Below, piece by piece: positions 8,411-15,427 of a stretch of 47,222 bases of DNA (positions are counted from its first letter, which is position 1; each line of letters starts with the position of its first letter). Below the pieces are notes generated by a model. The model was given only the letters and a program-made list of their open reading frames with translations. It had not been told where the DNA came from and ran no database searches. This DNA is from Labilithrix sp. (lineage in GTDB: Bacteria > Myxococcota_A > Polyangia > Polyangiales > Polyangiaceae): the NCBI GenBank assembly GCA_019637195.1, contig JAHBWA010000062.1:1-47222 (forward strand), in the 5' to 3' direction. The position numbers and the translations under genes were made by a program.

Positions 8411-9679
8411 ATGCAGCTCGCCAGCGCCGCCTTCGCCGTCGATTCCCGCTTCGAGTCCCTCGCCGCCCCCTCGGGCAGCTACTGCCTCCGGAGCACGAGC
8501 CGGGGCGACATCATCAGCCAGGACGGTCGCCTCGCCGAGGTGCTCGAGACGATCGATCGCGTCGCGCGCTCGTCCTGCACGGTGCTCGTCACGGGCGAGA
8601 GCGGCACGGGCAAGGAGCTCGTCGTCGCCGCCCTCCACGACGCCAGCCCGCGCCGCGCCGCCGAGCTCGTCACCATCAACTGCGGCGCGATCCCGAACGA
8701 GCTCGTCGAGAGCGAGCTCTTCGGTCACGCCAAGGGCGCGTTCACCGGCGCGCAGGGCACGCGCCGCGGCCTCGTCGCGGCGGCCGAGGGGGGCACGCTC
8801 TTCCTCGACGAGGTCGGCGAGCTCCCCCTCGCGGTGCAGGTGAAGCTCCTCCGGCTGCTCCAGCAGCGCGAGTACACGCCGCTCGGCGAGACCCGCGCCG
8901 TGAAGTGCGACGTGCGCATCGTCGCCGCCACGAACCGCGACCTCGAGGCCGAGGTGCGGGCGGGCCGCTTCCGCGAGGACCTCTACTATCGCCTCAACGT
9001 GATCCACGTCGAGCTCCCGGCGCTGCGCGAGCGGCAGGGCGATCTGGCGGTCCTCGCGCGTCACTTCTGCCGCGTCCTCGCCGAGCGCTCGGGCCGCGAT
9101 GACGTCCTCGGGCTCTCGCACGGCGCGATCGAGGCGATCGAGGCGCACCCGTGGCCCGGCAACGTCCGCGCGCTCGAGAACGCGATCGAGCGTGGCGTCC
9201 TGCTCGCCCGCGGTCCGTACGTCGAGGCCGACGACATCTTCGGGCGCGCCGGCCGCGTCTCGCGTCCGCGCGTGACCTTCTCGGCGTCGGACATCGCCGC
9301 GGCCGAGACCGAGGTGTCCGCGTCCTCGAGCGGCGGCAGCGTCGAGAGCGAGCTCCGCGCGCTCCTCGCCGCGGCGACGGCGCCCGCGATGGTCGAGAAG
9401 CCCGCGCCGGTCGTCGCGAGCGAGCCCTCGAACGTGGTCGCGATCGACTCCGCCGCGCGCCGCGACGACGTCGGCAGCGTGCGCCGCGGCTCGAACCCGA
9501 GCTTCCCGCGCGTGCTCCCGGAGATCGGCGTCGAGCTGTTCAACGCGGTCGAGAGCTACCAGAAGAACCTGATCCGCCAGGCGCTCGAGCGCACCGACGG
9601 CAACAAGAACCGCGCCGCGCAGCTGCTCGGCGTGAACCGCACCACGCTCGTGGAGATGATCCGCCGCCGCGGTCTGTGA
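8411..9679 (+). CDS. Sigma54-dependent transcriptional activator
   Basis: This 422-residue bacterial enhancer-binding protein activates RNA polymerase-sigma54 by ATP hydrolysis. The AAA+ domain begins almost at once: Walker A GESGTGKE (near residue 61), the sigma54-contact loop GAFTGA (near 110), Walker B GTLFLDEVGEL (near 129), and sensor regions ATNRDLEAEV and LYYRLNVI. A linker rich in Ala, Val and Ser spans about residues 295-370. The Fis-type HTH is at the C-terminus (NKNRAAQLLGVNRTTLVEMI). There is no receiver, GAF or FHA sensor domain, so activity must be controlled by expression level or a partner. The ATG at 8411 was preferred over 8351 because the extra 20 residues are Arg-rich and overlap the AT-rich patch. 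Target genes are unknown. Confidence 0.9.
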   Translation: MQLASAAFAVDSRFESLAAPSGSYCLRSTSRGDIISQDGRLAEVLETIDRVARSSCTVLVTGESGTGKELVVAALHDASPRRAAELVTINCGAIPNELVESELFGHAKGAFTGAQGTRRGLVAAAEGGTLFLDEVGELPLAVQVKLLRLLQQREYTPLGETRAVKCDVRIVAATNRDLEAEVRAGRFREDLYYRLNVIHVELPALRERQGDLAVLARHFCRVLAERSGRDDVLGLSHGAIEAIEAHPWPGNVRALENAIERGVLLARGPYVEADDIFGRAGRVSRPRVTFSASDIAAAETEVSASSSGGSVESELRALLAAATAPAMVEKPAPVVASEPSNVVAIDSAARRDDVGSVRRGSNPSFPRVLPEIGVELFNAVESYQKNLIRQALERTDGNKNRAAQLLGVNRTTLVEMIRRRGL

Positions 9680-9758
9680 GCCACGCCGGCGGTCGTTCGC
9701 CTGGCGCCGGTCGTCCTGGCGGCGACGGTCCTTCGCGCCGCGCCGGTCTTTCGCGTGC

Positions 9759-10634
9759 TCAGCCCCCTTCGGCGACGATGCGGTTTCGCAAGGTGCCGAC
9801 GCGCTCGACGTGGACCTCGAACACGTCGCCCGCCTTCATGAAGACCGGCGGCCTCCGCGCGAAGCCGACGCCCCCCGGGGTGCCGGTCGCGATCATGTCG
9901 CCCACCTCGAGCGTCATCGCCTCGGAGAGGATCGCGATCGCGGAGGCGACGTCGAAGATCATGTCGGAGGTGTTGGCCTCCTGCATGACGGCGCCGTTGA
10001 GCGATCCTCGCAGGACGAGACCCTTGGCGCCGTGTGGCAGCTCGTCGGGCGTGACGAGCTCAGGGCCGAGCGAGCCCGTGGCGTCGAAGTTCTTCCCGAT
10101 CGTCCACTGCGCCGTCCGCACCTGATAGTCGCGGATCGAGCCGTCGTTCAGGAGCGTGTAGCCCGCGACGTGGTCGAGGGCGCGCTCGAGCGCGATGCCC
10201 CGGCCCGCCTTCCCGATGACGACGACGAGCTCCGCTTCGTAGTCGAGCTGGGAGGACACCTTGGGCAATACGAGCGGCTCGTCGTGGCCGACGAGGCTCG
10301 TCGGATAGCGCCCGAAGACGACCGGGTAGTCGGGCTTCTGGTGCGCGCTCTCCGCGGCGTGCTCGACGTAGTTGAGGCCGAGGCAGAGCAGCTTGCCCGG
10401 AGCGGGGATCACCGGTCGGAAGGTGACGTCGCCCGCGCTCGTGAGCGAGCTCGTCGCTGTTCGCTCCACCACCTCGGCGATCCGGCGGAGATCGTAGCCG
10501 GGCGACCGGAGGAGCGCGCCGACGTCGCGCGGAAGCGACGGGATGGCGGCGTTCAGGTTCACGATCCCGTCGGCGCGACGCACGCCGACGAAGGGTTCCT
10601 TGTTCGCGTAGAGCGAGGAGAGCTTCAACGTCAA
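9759..10634 (-). CDS. Fumarylacetoacetate hydrolase family protein
   Basis: This 291-residue member of the FAH superfamily consists of metal-dependent enzymes that hydrolyse or decarboxylate C-C bonds of 1,3-dicarbonyl acids, usually late in aromatic degradation. Visible family motifs are CLGLNYVEHAAE, the metal-binding QLDYEAELVVVIGKAGRGI (acidic ligands E and E), YTLLNDGSIRDYQ, IGKNFDATGSLGPELV and the C-terminal TGTPGGVGFARRPP. About 90 residues precede the catalytic core, as in the long FAH subgroup. A 22-bp perfect palindrome sits 41 bp upstream of its start, so it probably has its own promoter under the GntR regulator encoded at 12041-12820. The substrate cannot be fixed; the neighbouring VOC gene makes a ring-cleavage pathway possible. 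Confidence 0.9.
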   Translation of the reverse strand: MTLKLSSLYANKEPFVGVRRADGIVNLNAAIPSLPRDVGALLRSPGYDLRRIAEVVERTATSSLTSAGDVTFRPVIPAPGKLLCLGLNYVEHAAESAHQKPDYPVVFGRYPTSLVGHDEPLVLPKVSSQLDYEAELVVVIGKAGRGIALERALDHVAGYTLLNDGSIRDYQVRTAQWTIGKNFDATGSLGPELVTPDELPHGAKGLVLRGSLNGAVMQEANTSDMIFDVASAIAILSEAMTLEVGDMIATGTPGGVGFARRPPVFMKAGDVFEVHVERVGTLRNRIVAEGG

Positions 10635-10674
10635 CCTCCGGACTTCAACCTAGGCCATCCACCCCGGCGGTCAA

Positions 10675-10696
10675 CTCGTTTTGTCGACAAAACGAG
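10675..10696. promoter_or_regulatory. Operator-like 22-bp perfect palindrome
   Basis: The arms are CTCGTTTTGTC and GACAAAACGAG and meet without a spacer. It lies between the deacetylase stop and the FAH-family start, centred about 51 bp before the latter. The same core recurs at 11969-11980 and 12808-12829. The TGT..ACA core agrees with sites bound by FadR-subfamily GntR regulators, and such a regulator is encoded next door. Confidence 0.75.
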
Positions 10697-10711
10697 CAGC
10701 GGGTCGCGCCG

Positions 10712-11368
10712 TCAGGCGCGGCCGGCCCTCGCGACGACGGCGTCGAGATCCCCGACCACCTCGCCGTCGACGATCGGCGTGACCGCGAGCGGAAGGTCGG
10801 TGACGAGGTCGATCTCCTCGGCCCGCGCCGCGTCGAGGAAGCCCTCGAGCCCCGCGAGGCACGCGTTGGGGATGTCGTGGAGGACGACGACGGCGTGGGG
10901 TTGGGCGCGGCAATCCTCGAGCGCGCGCGCGACCCAGCCGGCGGGGTCGACCCAGTCGCGAGGCACCGAGGTCCAGAGGACGCAGGTGTACGCGTTGTCG
11001 ACGAGGTGACGGGCGGCGCCCGCGCTGAGGAGATGAGGGCCGAGGACTCCGCCGCCGCCGAAAGGCCGGAAGCGCCTGGGTCCCGGGACGAGCGGCGCGA
11101 GGAGCGCCTCGGTCGCGGCGATCTCCGACGCGACCGCGTCCGGACGTGGATCGTCACCGAGCGGCACCTCGTGGGTGAACGAGTGATTGCCCACCAGGTG
11201 ACCTTCCGCGACCGCGCGCGCGACCAGATCGCGGCCTGGGCGATCGACGAGGTGCTTGCCGAGGACGAAGAAGTGGGCGCGTACGCCCTTGCGCCGCAGG
11301 ATGTCGAGGACCGCGGGCGTGACGACGGCGTCGGGCCCGTTGTCGAAGGTGATCGTCGCGCGCCGCAT
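10712..11368 (-). CDS. Polysaccharide deacetylase (NodB-like) family protein
   Basis: This 218-residue protein has the NodB homology fold. Motif 1 reads TFDNGPD where the classical form is TFDDGP, so the first Asp (catalytic base) is present but the second, a metal ligand, is Asn. Motif 2 HSFTH (both His ligands), motif 3 RFRPFGGGG, a Trp-containing motif 4 region (VLWTSVPRDWVD) and motif 5 VVLHDI are recognisable. There is no signal peptide, so it is cytoplasmic, unlike cell-wall deacetylases. That suggests a small-molecule amide or formyl substrate, an inference consistent with its place among catabolic enzymes. The VOC gene ends 10 bp upstream, so the two are co-transcribed. Confidence 0.82.
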   Translation of the reverse strand: MRRATITFDNGPDAVVTPAVLDILRRKGVRAHFFVLGKHLVDRPGRDLVARAVAEGHLVGNHSFTHEVPLGDDPRPDAVASEIAATEALLAPLVPGPRRFRPFGGGGVLGPHLLSAGAARHLVDNAYTCVLWTSVPRDWVDPAGWVARALEDCRAQPHAVVVLHDIPNACLAGLEGFLDAARAEEIDLVTDLPLAVTPIVDGEVVGDLDAVVARAGRA

Positions 11369-11377
11369 CGGTCGGCC

Positions 11378-11914
11378 TCAGCGGAACGTGTTGTTCGACG
11401 TGTGATCGCCGGCGAGCCAGCGCGCGAGCTCGCGGCGCGCGCCCTTCCGGCGAGCCTCCTCGATCTCCGGGCCGACGGCGCTCGGGCTGTCGTGGGTGAG
11501 CTCGACGATCATCCCGTTCGGATCCGTCACGTAGACGGAGCGGCAGTAGCCGTGCTCGAGCACGTACGTGTCGGGGGCACGGTAGCCCGCCGCCTCGAGG
11601 CGCGCCTCCACGGCGCGCTGCGTCTCGGGATCGACCGCGAGCGCGATGTGGTGGAACGGGGAGGGGGGCATCGGCGGGCCGAAGAGCGCCTGGTCGCGCT
11701 CGTTCGCGAACTGGAAGAACGCCAGCGCGCTGCCGTCCTCGAGCCCGAAGAAGCAGTGGCAGTAGGTCCGCACCTCGCCGAACAGCTCGTCCGCTTCGCA
11801 CCACGTCGCGATCAGCGGCAGCCCGATGATCTCTTCGTAGAACGCTCGGGTCTTCTCGAGGTCCTTCGAGACGTACGCCGTGTGGTGGAGGCGGCTCGGC
11901 ATTCGTGCGGTCAT
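11378..11914 (-). CDS. VOC family (glyoxalase/extradiol dioxygenase-like) protein
   Basis: This 178-residue protein has two beta-alpha-beta-beta-beta modules of the vicinal oxygen chelate superfamily. The first starts RLHHTAYVSKDLEKTRAFYE, the second FHHIALAVDPETQRAVEARL, and it ends YVTDPNGMIVELTHDSP. Candidate metal ligands are His in HHTAYV, His in FHHIAL and Glu in IVELTH, the usual 2-His-1-carboxylate set, so a metal enzyme is likely. Glyoxalase, fosfomycin-resistance and extradiol dioxygenase families share this fold. The neighbouring FAH-like and alpha/beta hydrolase genes lean toward a ring-cleavage dioxygenase, but this is inference. It is the first gene of a leftward unit with the deacetylase. 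A TTTGTCGACAAA palindrome lies 55 bp upstream. Confidence 0.85.
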   Translation of the reverse strand: MTARMPSRLHHTAYVSKDLEKTRAFYEEIIGLPLIATWCEADELFGEVRTYCHCFFGLEDGSALAFFQFANERDQALFGPPMPPSPFHHIALAVDPETQRAVEARLEAAGYRAPDTYVLEHGYCRSVYVTDPNGMIVELTHDSPSAVGPEIEEARRKGARRELARWLAGDHTSNNTFR

Positions 11915-11968
11915 GCGGACTCCTTCGCTCTCCTGAGGCTAGTTTCAACGGTCGTTCGGTCAAGGAGT

Positions 11969-11980
11969 TTTGTCGACAAA
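11969..11980. promoter_or_regulatory. Operator-like palindrome in the VOC/gntR divergent region
   Basis: The perfect 12-bp core TTTGTCGACAAA lies in the 126-bp region between the leftward VOC start and the rightward GntR start. One more T on the left (11968) extends the match to the 10675-10696 site. It could control both directions, including autoregulation. Confidence 0.7.
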
Positions 11981-12040
11981 GTGGGCGATCTGGACGCGCC
12001 GCGTCGAGCGCCGCCGCGTCGCGTGCTACGGTGGAGCGGT

Positions 12041-12820
12041 ATGTCTCGCGCAAAGTCGTCCCCTGCCGGCGCCGAGAGGTCCCGGACGCTCCGAGCGCTC
12101 CCTCCGCCGGAGCCGACGCTCGCGTCGAGCGTCCTCGACCGCCTGCGCGCCGACATCGTGTACGGCAGGCTCGGCCCGGGGGAGAAGCTGCGCCTCGAGC
12201 ACCTCGCGGTGACCTACGACGTCGGGCGCACCCCGCTCCGCGAGGCGTGCTGCCGCCTCGCCTCCGAGGGGCTCGTCACGATCGTGGACCAGCGCGGCTT
12301 TCGCGTCACCCCGATCTCGCGGGCGGACCTCATCGACCTGACGCGGACCCGGCAGCAGATCGAGACGCTGGCCTTGCGCGCGTCGATTTTTCGCGGAGAT
12401 CTCGCCTGGGAAGGCGAGGTCACCGCCGCGCTCCACCGGCTCACGCGGCTGTCGAAGCCCAGCGGCGGTCGAGGGGCGCCGCCGCGTCTCGACGACACGT
12501 GGGAGAGCGAGCACGGCAAGCTGCACGCTGCGCTCCTCTCCGCTTGCGACTCGCCCTGGCTGCTCCGGTTCCACTCGCTCCTCTTCGATCAGAGCGAGCG
12601 CTACCGCAGGCTCGCCACGGCCTACGGTCAGCCCGAGCGCGACATCGACGGTGAGCACGTCGCGCTCGTGCGCGCCGCGCTCGAGCGCGACGCGGAGCGC
12701 GCGTGTGCGCTGCTCACGGAGCACATCGCGAGGACGACCGATCGGGTCCTCGCGGCGCACCCCGCGCTCGCGGCGACCGAGCCTCAGCCGGCGCTGCGTG
12801 GTGGAATGTCGACAAAATAA
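12041..12820 (+). CDS. GntR-family (FadR/FCD) transcriptional regulator
   Basis: This 259-residue dimeric repressor or activator has an N-terminal winged helix at about residues 28-95 (VLDRLRADIVYGRLGPGEKL, YDVGRTPLREACCRLASEGL, IVDQRGFRVTPIS). The all-helical FCD ligand domain follows at about 105-240. Candidate metal-binding His residues are in EHGKLHAALLSACD, GEHVALVRAALERD and LLTEHIARTTDR, the usual FCD arrangement. Established knowledge: MatR, the regulator of the rhizobial malonate operon that includes a malonyl-CoA decarboxylase, is also a GntR protein. Here a malonyl-CoA decarboxylase starts 43 bp downstream. Palindromes with core GTCGAC sit before this gene, before the FAH gene and at its own 3' end, so it most likely autoregulates and controls the whole locus. 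Confidence 0.92.
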   Translation: MSRAKSSPAGAERSRTLRALPPPEPTLASSVLDRLRADIVYGRLGPGEKLRLEHLAVTYDVGRTPLREACCRLASEGLVTIVDQRGFRVTPISRADLIDLTRTRQQIETLALRASIFRGDLAWEGEVTAALHRLTRLSKPSGGRGAPPRLDDTWESEHGKLHAALLSACDSPWLLRFHSLLFDQSERYRRLATAYGQPERDIDGEHVALVRAALERDAERACALLTEHIARTTDRVLAAHPALAATEPQPALRGGMSTK

Positions 12821-12829
12821 CGTTTTGTC
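12808..12829. promoter_or_regulatory. Operator-like inverted repeat before malonyl-CoA decarboxylase
   Basis: GTCGACAAAA (12808-12817) matches the right half and centre of the 10675 palindrome, and GTTTTGTC (12822-12829) supplies a second left half. Together GACAAAA and TTTTGTC form an inverted repeat around TAACG. The site overlaps the last codons of the GntR gene and ends 34 bp before the decarboxylase start. Confidence 0.65.
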
Positions 12830-12863
12830 TTGAACGTCGCGGGCGGCGTGGCACGCTGACCCC

Positions 12864-13892
12864 GTGCTCACCGTGCCCGTCGCCGACGCGCTGCCGGCCT
12901 TCGTCGCCCGGCTCGCGACGCGTTTCTTCGACGCGCCCGCGCCGCGCCGCCGTCGCTTGCTGCGCTCGGCCGACACGACGGCGTCCCGGCTCGCGCTCGC
13001 GCTCGCGGTGAGGCGCGAGCTCCTCCGGTCGGCGTCGACGCCCGCGACCACGGCGCTCGAGGACGCGCTGCGCGCGCGGCTCGCCGACGCGCTCCGCCCG
13101 GAGAACCTCGTGATCCGGCCGCTCGATCTCGGCTCGCCCGAGGCGCTGCTCGACGCCGTTCGCCGCCATGACGCCGTGCATCCCGTCGTCAGCGAGGAGG
13201 ACCTCGAGCGTCGCCTCGCCGACGACCGTGCGATCTACGCGCTCGTCCACAAGAGCCGTCGCGACGCCGCGCTCGTCTTCGCGGAGGTCGCGCTCGTCGC
13301 GTCGGCGCCGGAGGCGGTCGATCGGCTCGTCGATCCGAGCGCGCCGATCCTCCCGGCGGCGGCCGCGCGAGAGGGGATCTTCTACGGGATCTCGAACACG
13401 GAGCCCGGGACGGCAGGGCTCTCGCTGGGGGCGACGCTGCTCGATCGCATGCTCGACGCGCTCGGCGTGCGGTTCCCGCACGTCACCCGGTGGGTCACGC
13501 TCTCGCCGATGCCCGGGTTCCGCGCGTGGCTGGCGAGCGCCATCCGCGGCTCGCTGCCGGGCGACGCGGTCGCGCGGGTCTGCGTGGAGAACGGGATCGC
13601 GCCGCGCGCCCTGCTCCCCCTGGTCGACGGTCGCGCCGACCAGCCCGAGCACGCGCGGATCCGCCTCGTCCCGGGGCTCGAGGCGCTGGCGCGCTGCTAT
13701 CTCGAGTCGACGCGCTCCGACGGGAGCCCGCGCGATCCGGTCGCGCGGTTCCACCTCGGCAACGGCGCCGTCCTCGACGCGGTACGGGTGGACGCCGATC
13801 GGTCGACCAGGGGCTTCGAGCAGTCTCTCGGCGTGATGGCCTCGTACGCCTACGTCGTCGACGGTCGGCGGGTCGGGAGGGTAGGGGCATGA
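12864..13892 (+). CDS. Malonyl-CoA decarboxylase (short form)
   Basis: The enzyme converts malonyl-CoA to acetyl-CoA and CO2. The C-terminal catalytic region is clear: FYGISNTEPGTAGLSLGATL, then VTRWVTLSPMPGFRAWL (active-site Ser region, near residue 214), and VARFHLGNGAVLDAV with the catalytic-type His near residue 297, followed by RGFEQSLGVMASYAY, which matches the family's end. At 342 residues it is about 100 shorter than typical MatA-type enzymes; the loss is in the N-terminal helical domain. The GTG start at 12864 is the first after the operator. The last codons overlap the next gene (ATGA), so the two are translationally coupled. No malonyl-CoA synthetase or malonate carrier is nearby, so the malonyl-CoA source is unclear. 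Confidence 0.85.
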   Translation: MLTVPVADALPAFVARLATRFFDAPAPRRRRLLRSADTTASRLALALAVRRELLRSASTPATTALEDALRARLADALRPENLVIRPLDLGSPEALLDAVRRHDAVHPVVSEEDLERRLADDRAIYALVHKSRRDAALVFAEVALVASAPEAVDRLVDPSAPILPAAAAREGIFYGISNTEPGTAGLSLGATLLDRMLDALGVRFPHVTRWVTLSPMPGFRAWLASAIRGSLPGDAVARVCVENGIAPRALLPLVDGRADQPEHARIRLVPGLEALARCYLESTRSDGSPRDPVARFHLGNGAVLDAVRVDADRSTRGFEQSLGVMASYAYVVDGRRVGRVGA

Positions 13893-14722
13893 CGAGCCGC
13901 CGCGTCACCTCTTCGGACGGCGTATCCATCGCGGTCGAGGAGATGGGCTGCCCCGACGGGCAGCCGATCGTCTTCGTCCACGGCTTCGCGCAGAGCGGCG
14001 GGAGCTGGGCCGGTCTCCGGGAGGGCCGGCTCGCGGCGACCTACCGGCTCGTCGCGATGGACCTGCGCGGGCACGGCGCGTCGGACAAACCCGAGGACGA
14101 GCGCGCCTACGCCAGCGAGCGGCTCGGCGACGATCTCGACGCCGTGCTGCGTGGCCTCGCGCTCGAGCGTCCGGTCGTCGTCGCGTGGTCGTACGGCGGC
14201 GTGGTGCTCGGAGAGTACTTGAGGCGACGAGGCGGCGGCGCGGTCGGCGGAGTCCTCCTGGTCGCGGCGGCGATCGCGGTCGGCAAGGCCGCCCAGGCGC
14301 TGTTCGGTCCCGCAATGATGTCGAACGCGCGCGCGCTCCTCTCGGCGGACGGGGCGACGTACGAGGCCGGCGCGCGCGCCTTTCTGGACGGCTGCGCGGC
14401 GACGCCGCTCGACGACGCGCAGGTCGAGCGCGCGCTCGCGGCGATGCGGAAGGTCCCGGTCCACGTCCGCCGAGCGCTGCTCTTTCACGGCGCCGACTAC
14501 TCGACCGAGCTCGCCCGCTGCGAAGCGCCGATCGCCACGGTGCACGGCGCCGCCGATCAGGTCGTCCTGCCGGAGATGAGCGCGCTCGTCGCCAAGCTCG
14601 TCCCGGGCTGCGACGCCGCGCTGCTCGCCGGCGTCGGCCACCTCCCGTGGATCGAGGCGAGCGAGGCGTTCGACGAGACGGTCCGCTCGATCGCGGAGCG
14701 CGCTCGCACGAGGTCACTCTGA
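13889..14722 (+). CDS. Alpha/beta hydrolase
   Basis: This 277-residue alpha/beta hydrolase has the oxyanion-hole motif VFVHGFAQSG (near residue 30), MDLRGHGASD, the nucleophile elbow VVAWSYGGVV (Ser in AWSYG, an Ala-start variant of G-x-S-x-G), an acid in HGAADQVVLP and the catalytic His in GVGHLPWIE. The triad is complete, so it should be active. Candidates are an ester, lactone, meta-cleavage product or CoA thioester hydrolase. The ATG overlaps the stop of the malonyl-CoA decarboxylase by four bases, so the two products are made together. There is no signal peptide; it is cytoplasmic. Confidence 0.88.
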   Translation: MTSRRVTSSDGVSIAVEEMGCPDGQPIVFVHGFAQSGGSWAGLREGRLAATYRLVAMDLRGHGASDKPEDERAYASERLGDDLDAVLRGLALERPVVVAWSYGGVVLGEYLRRRGGGAVGGVLLVAAAIAVGKAAQALFGPAMMSNARALLSADGATYEAGARAFLDGCAATPLDDAQVERALAAMRKVPVHVRRALLFHGADYSTELARCEAPIATVHGAADQVVLPEMSALVAKLVPGCDAALLAGVGHLPWIEASEAFDETVRSIAERARTRSL

Positions 14723-14723
14723 G

Positions 14724-14743
14724 CCGGCACCCGTCCGTGCCGG
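14724..14743. terminator. Hairpin after the alpha/beta hydrolase
   Basis: The stem CCGGCAC / GTGCCGG (7 bp) with loop CCGTCC starts one base after the stop codon. There is no T-run, which is common for terminators in such GC-rich genomes. It separates the decarboxylase-hydrolase pair from yceI. Confidence 0.45.
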
Positions 14744-14783
14744 TCGTCGTCACCTACCCACTCGATACAGCCCGGAGGACGTC

Positions 14784-15338
14784 ATGTCTTGGAAGATTGA
14801 CTCGGCCCACAGCCACGTAGGCTTTTCGGTGAAGCACATGATGGTGACCACGGTGCGTGGTCGCTTCACTCGCTACGAGGCGAAAGCGCGGCTCGACCCG
14901 CACGACTTCCGGCGCTCGACCTTCGAGGGCGAGATTGACGTCGCGAGCATCGACACCGGCAACGCCGATCGGGACACTCACCTGCGCACGAACGACTTCT
15001 TCGACGTGGCGAACCACCCGAAGATCTTCTTCAAGAGCACGTCCATCGAGCAGAAGGACGAGGGCGAGTACGTCGTGCACGGCGACCTGACGATCCGAGG
15101 CGTCACGAAGTCGGTGGCGCTCGACGTCGAGTTCCCCGGGACGTCCAAGAACCCGTACGGCGTCACCGTGGCCGGCGTCGGCGTCCGGGGGACGCTCAAC
15201 CGGAAGGACTTCGGTGTCGCCTTCCACGCGGTCCTCGAGACTGGCGGCGTGGCCGTGAGCGACAAGGTCAAGATCGAGCTCGACTTCCAGATCGCCCAGG
15301 TCGAGGACGCCCCGGCGGCGGCCGCCGCGGCCGTCTGA
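14784..15338 (+). CDS. YceI family protein
   Basis: This 184-residue lipocalin-like protein is of the YceI family, whose members bind long isoprenoid or amide lipids in a beta-barrel. The whole domain is present: SWKIDSAHSHVGFSVKHMMV at the N-terminus, DVASIDTGNADRDTHLRTND in the middle, DLTIRGVTKSVALDVEF, and the last strand KVKIELDFQI. The C-terminus is an Ala-rich tail. There is no signal peptide, so this is a cytoplasmic YceI of the type common in actinobacteria and myxobacteria, unlike the periplasmic E. coli protein. The start is preceded by GGAGGACGTC, a strong ribosome site. It lies between two terminator-like hairpins and is probably expressed alone. Confidence 0.92.
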   Translation: MSWKIDSAHSHVGFSVKHMMVTTVRGRFTRYEAKARLDPHDFRRSTFEGEIDVASIDTGNADRDTHLRTNDFFDVANHPKIFFKSTSIEQKDEGEYVVHGDLTIRGVTKSVALDVEFPGTSKNPYGVTVAGVGVRGTLNRKDFGVAFHAVLETGGVAVSDKVKIELDFQIAQVEDAPAAAAAAV

Positions 15339-15382
15339 GGGGCGCCCGCTCGCGGGGCCGCGATCCGAGAGAGCTCATGTGT

Positions 15383-15406
15383 CGAGCGCCCGGCCGGCGG
15401 CGCTCG
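15383..15406. terminator. Hairpin downstream of yceI
   Basis: An 8-bp stem, CGAGCGCC / GGCGCTCG, encloses CGGCCGGC. It lies 45 bp after the yceI stop and 22 bp before the next start, in non-coding DNA. Confidence 0.45.
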
Positions 15407-15427
15407 GGCTGATCTAGTATTCGTCCG

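Noticed and set aside
9680..9758. Imperfect repeats of a GCGCCGGTC-type word between the sigma54 activator and the FAH gene
   Set aside because: Units differ in length and sequence and the pattern could arise by chance in such GC-rich convergent gaps.
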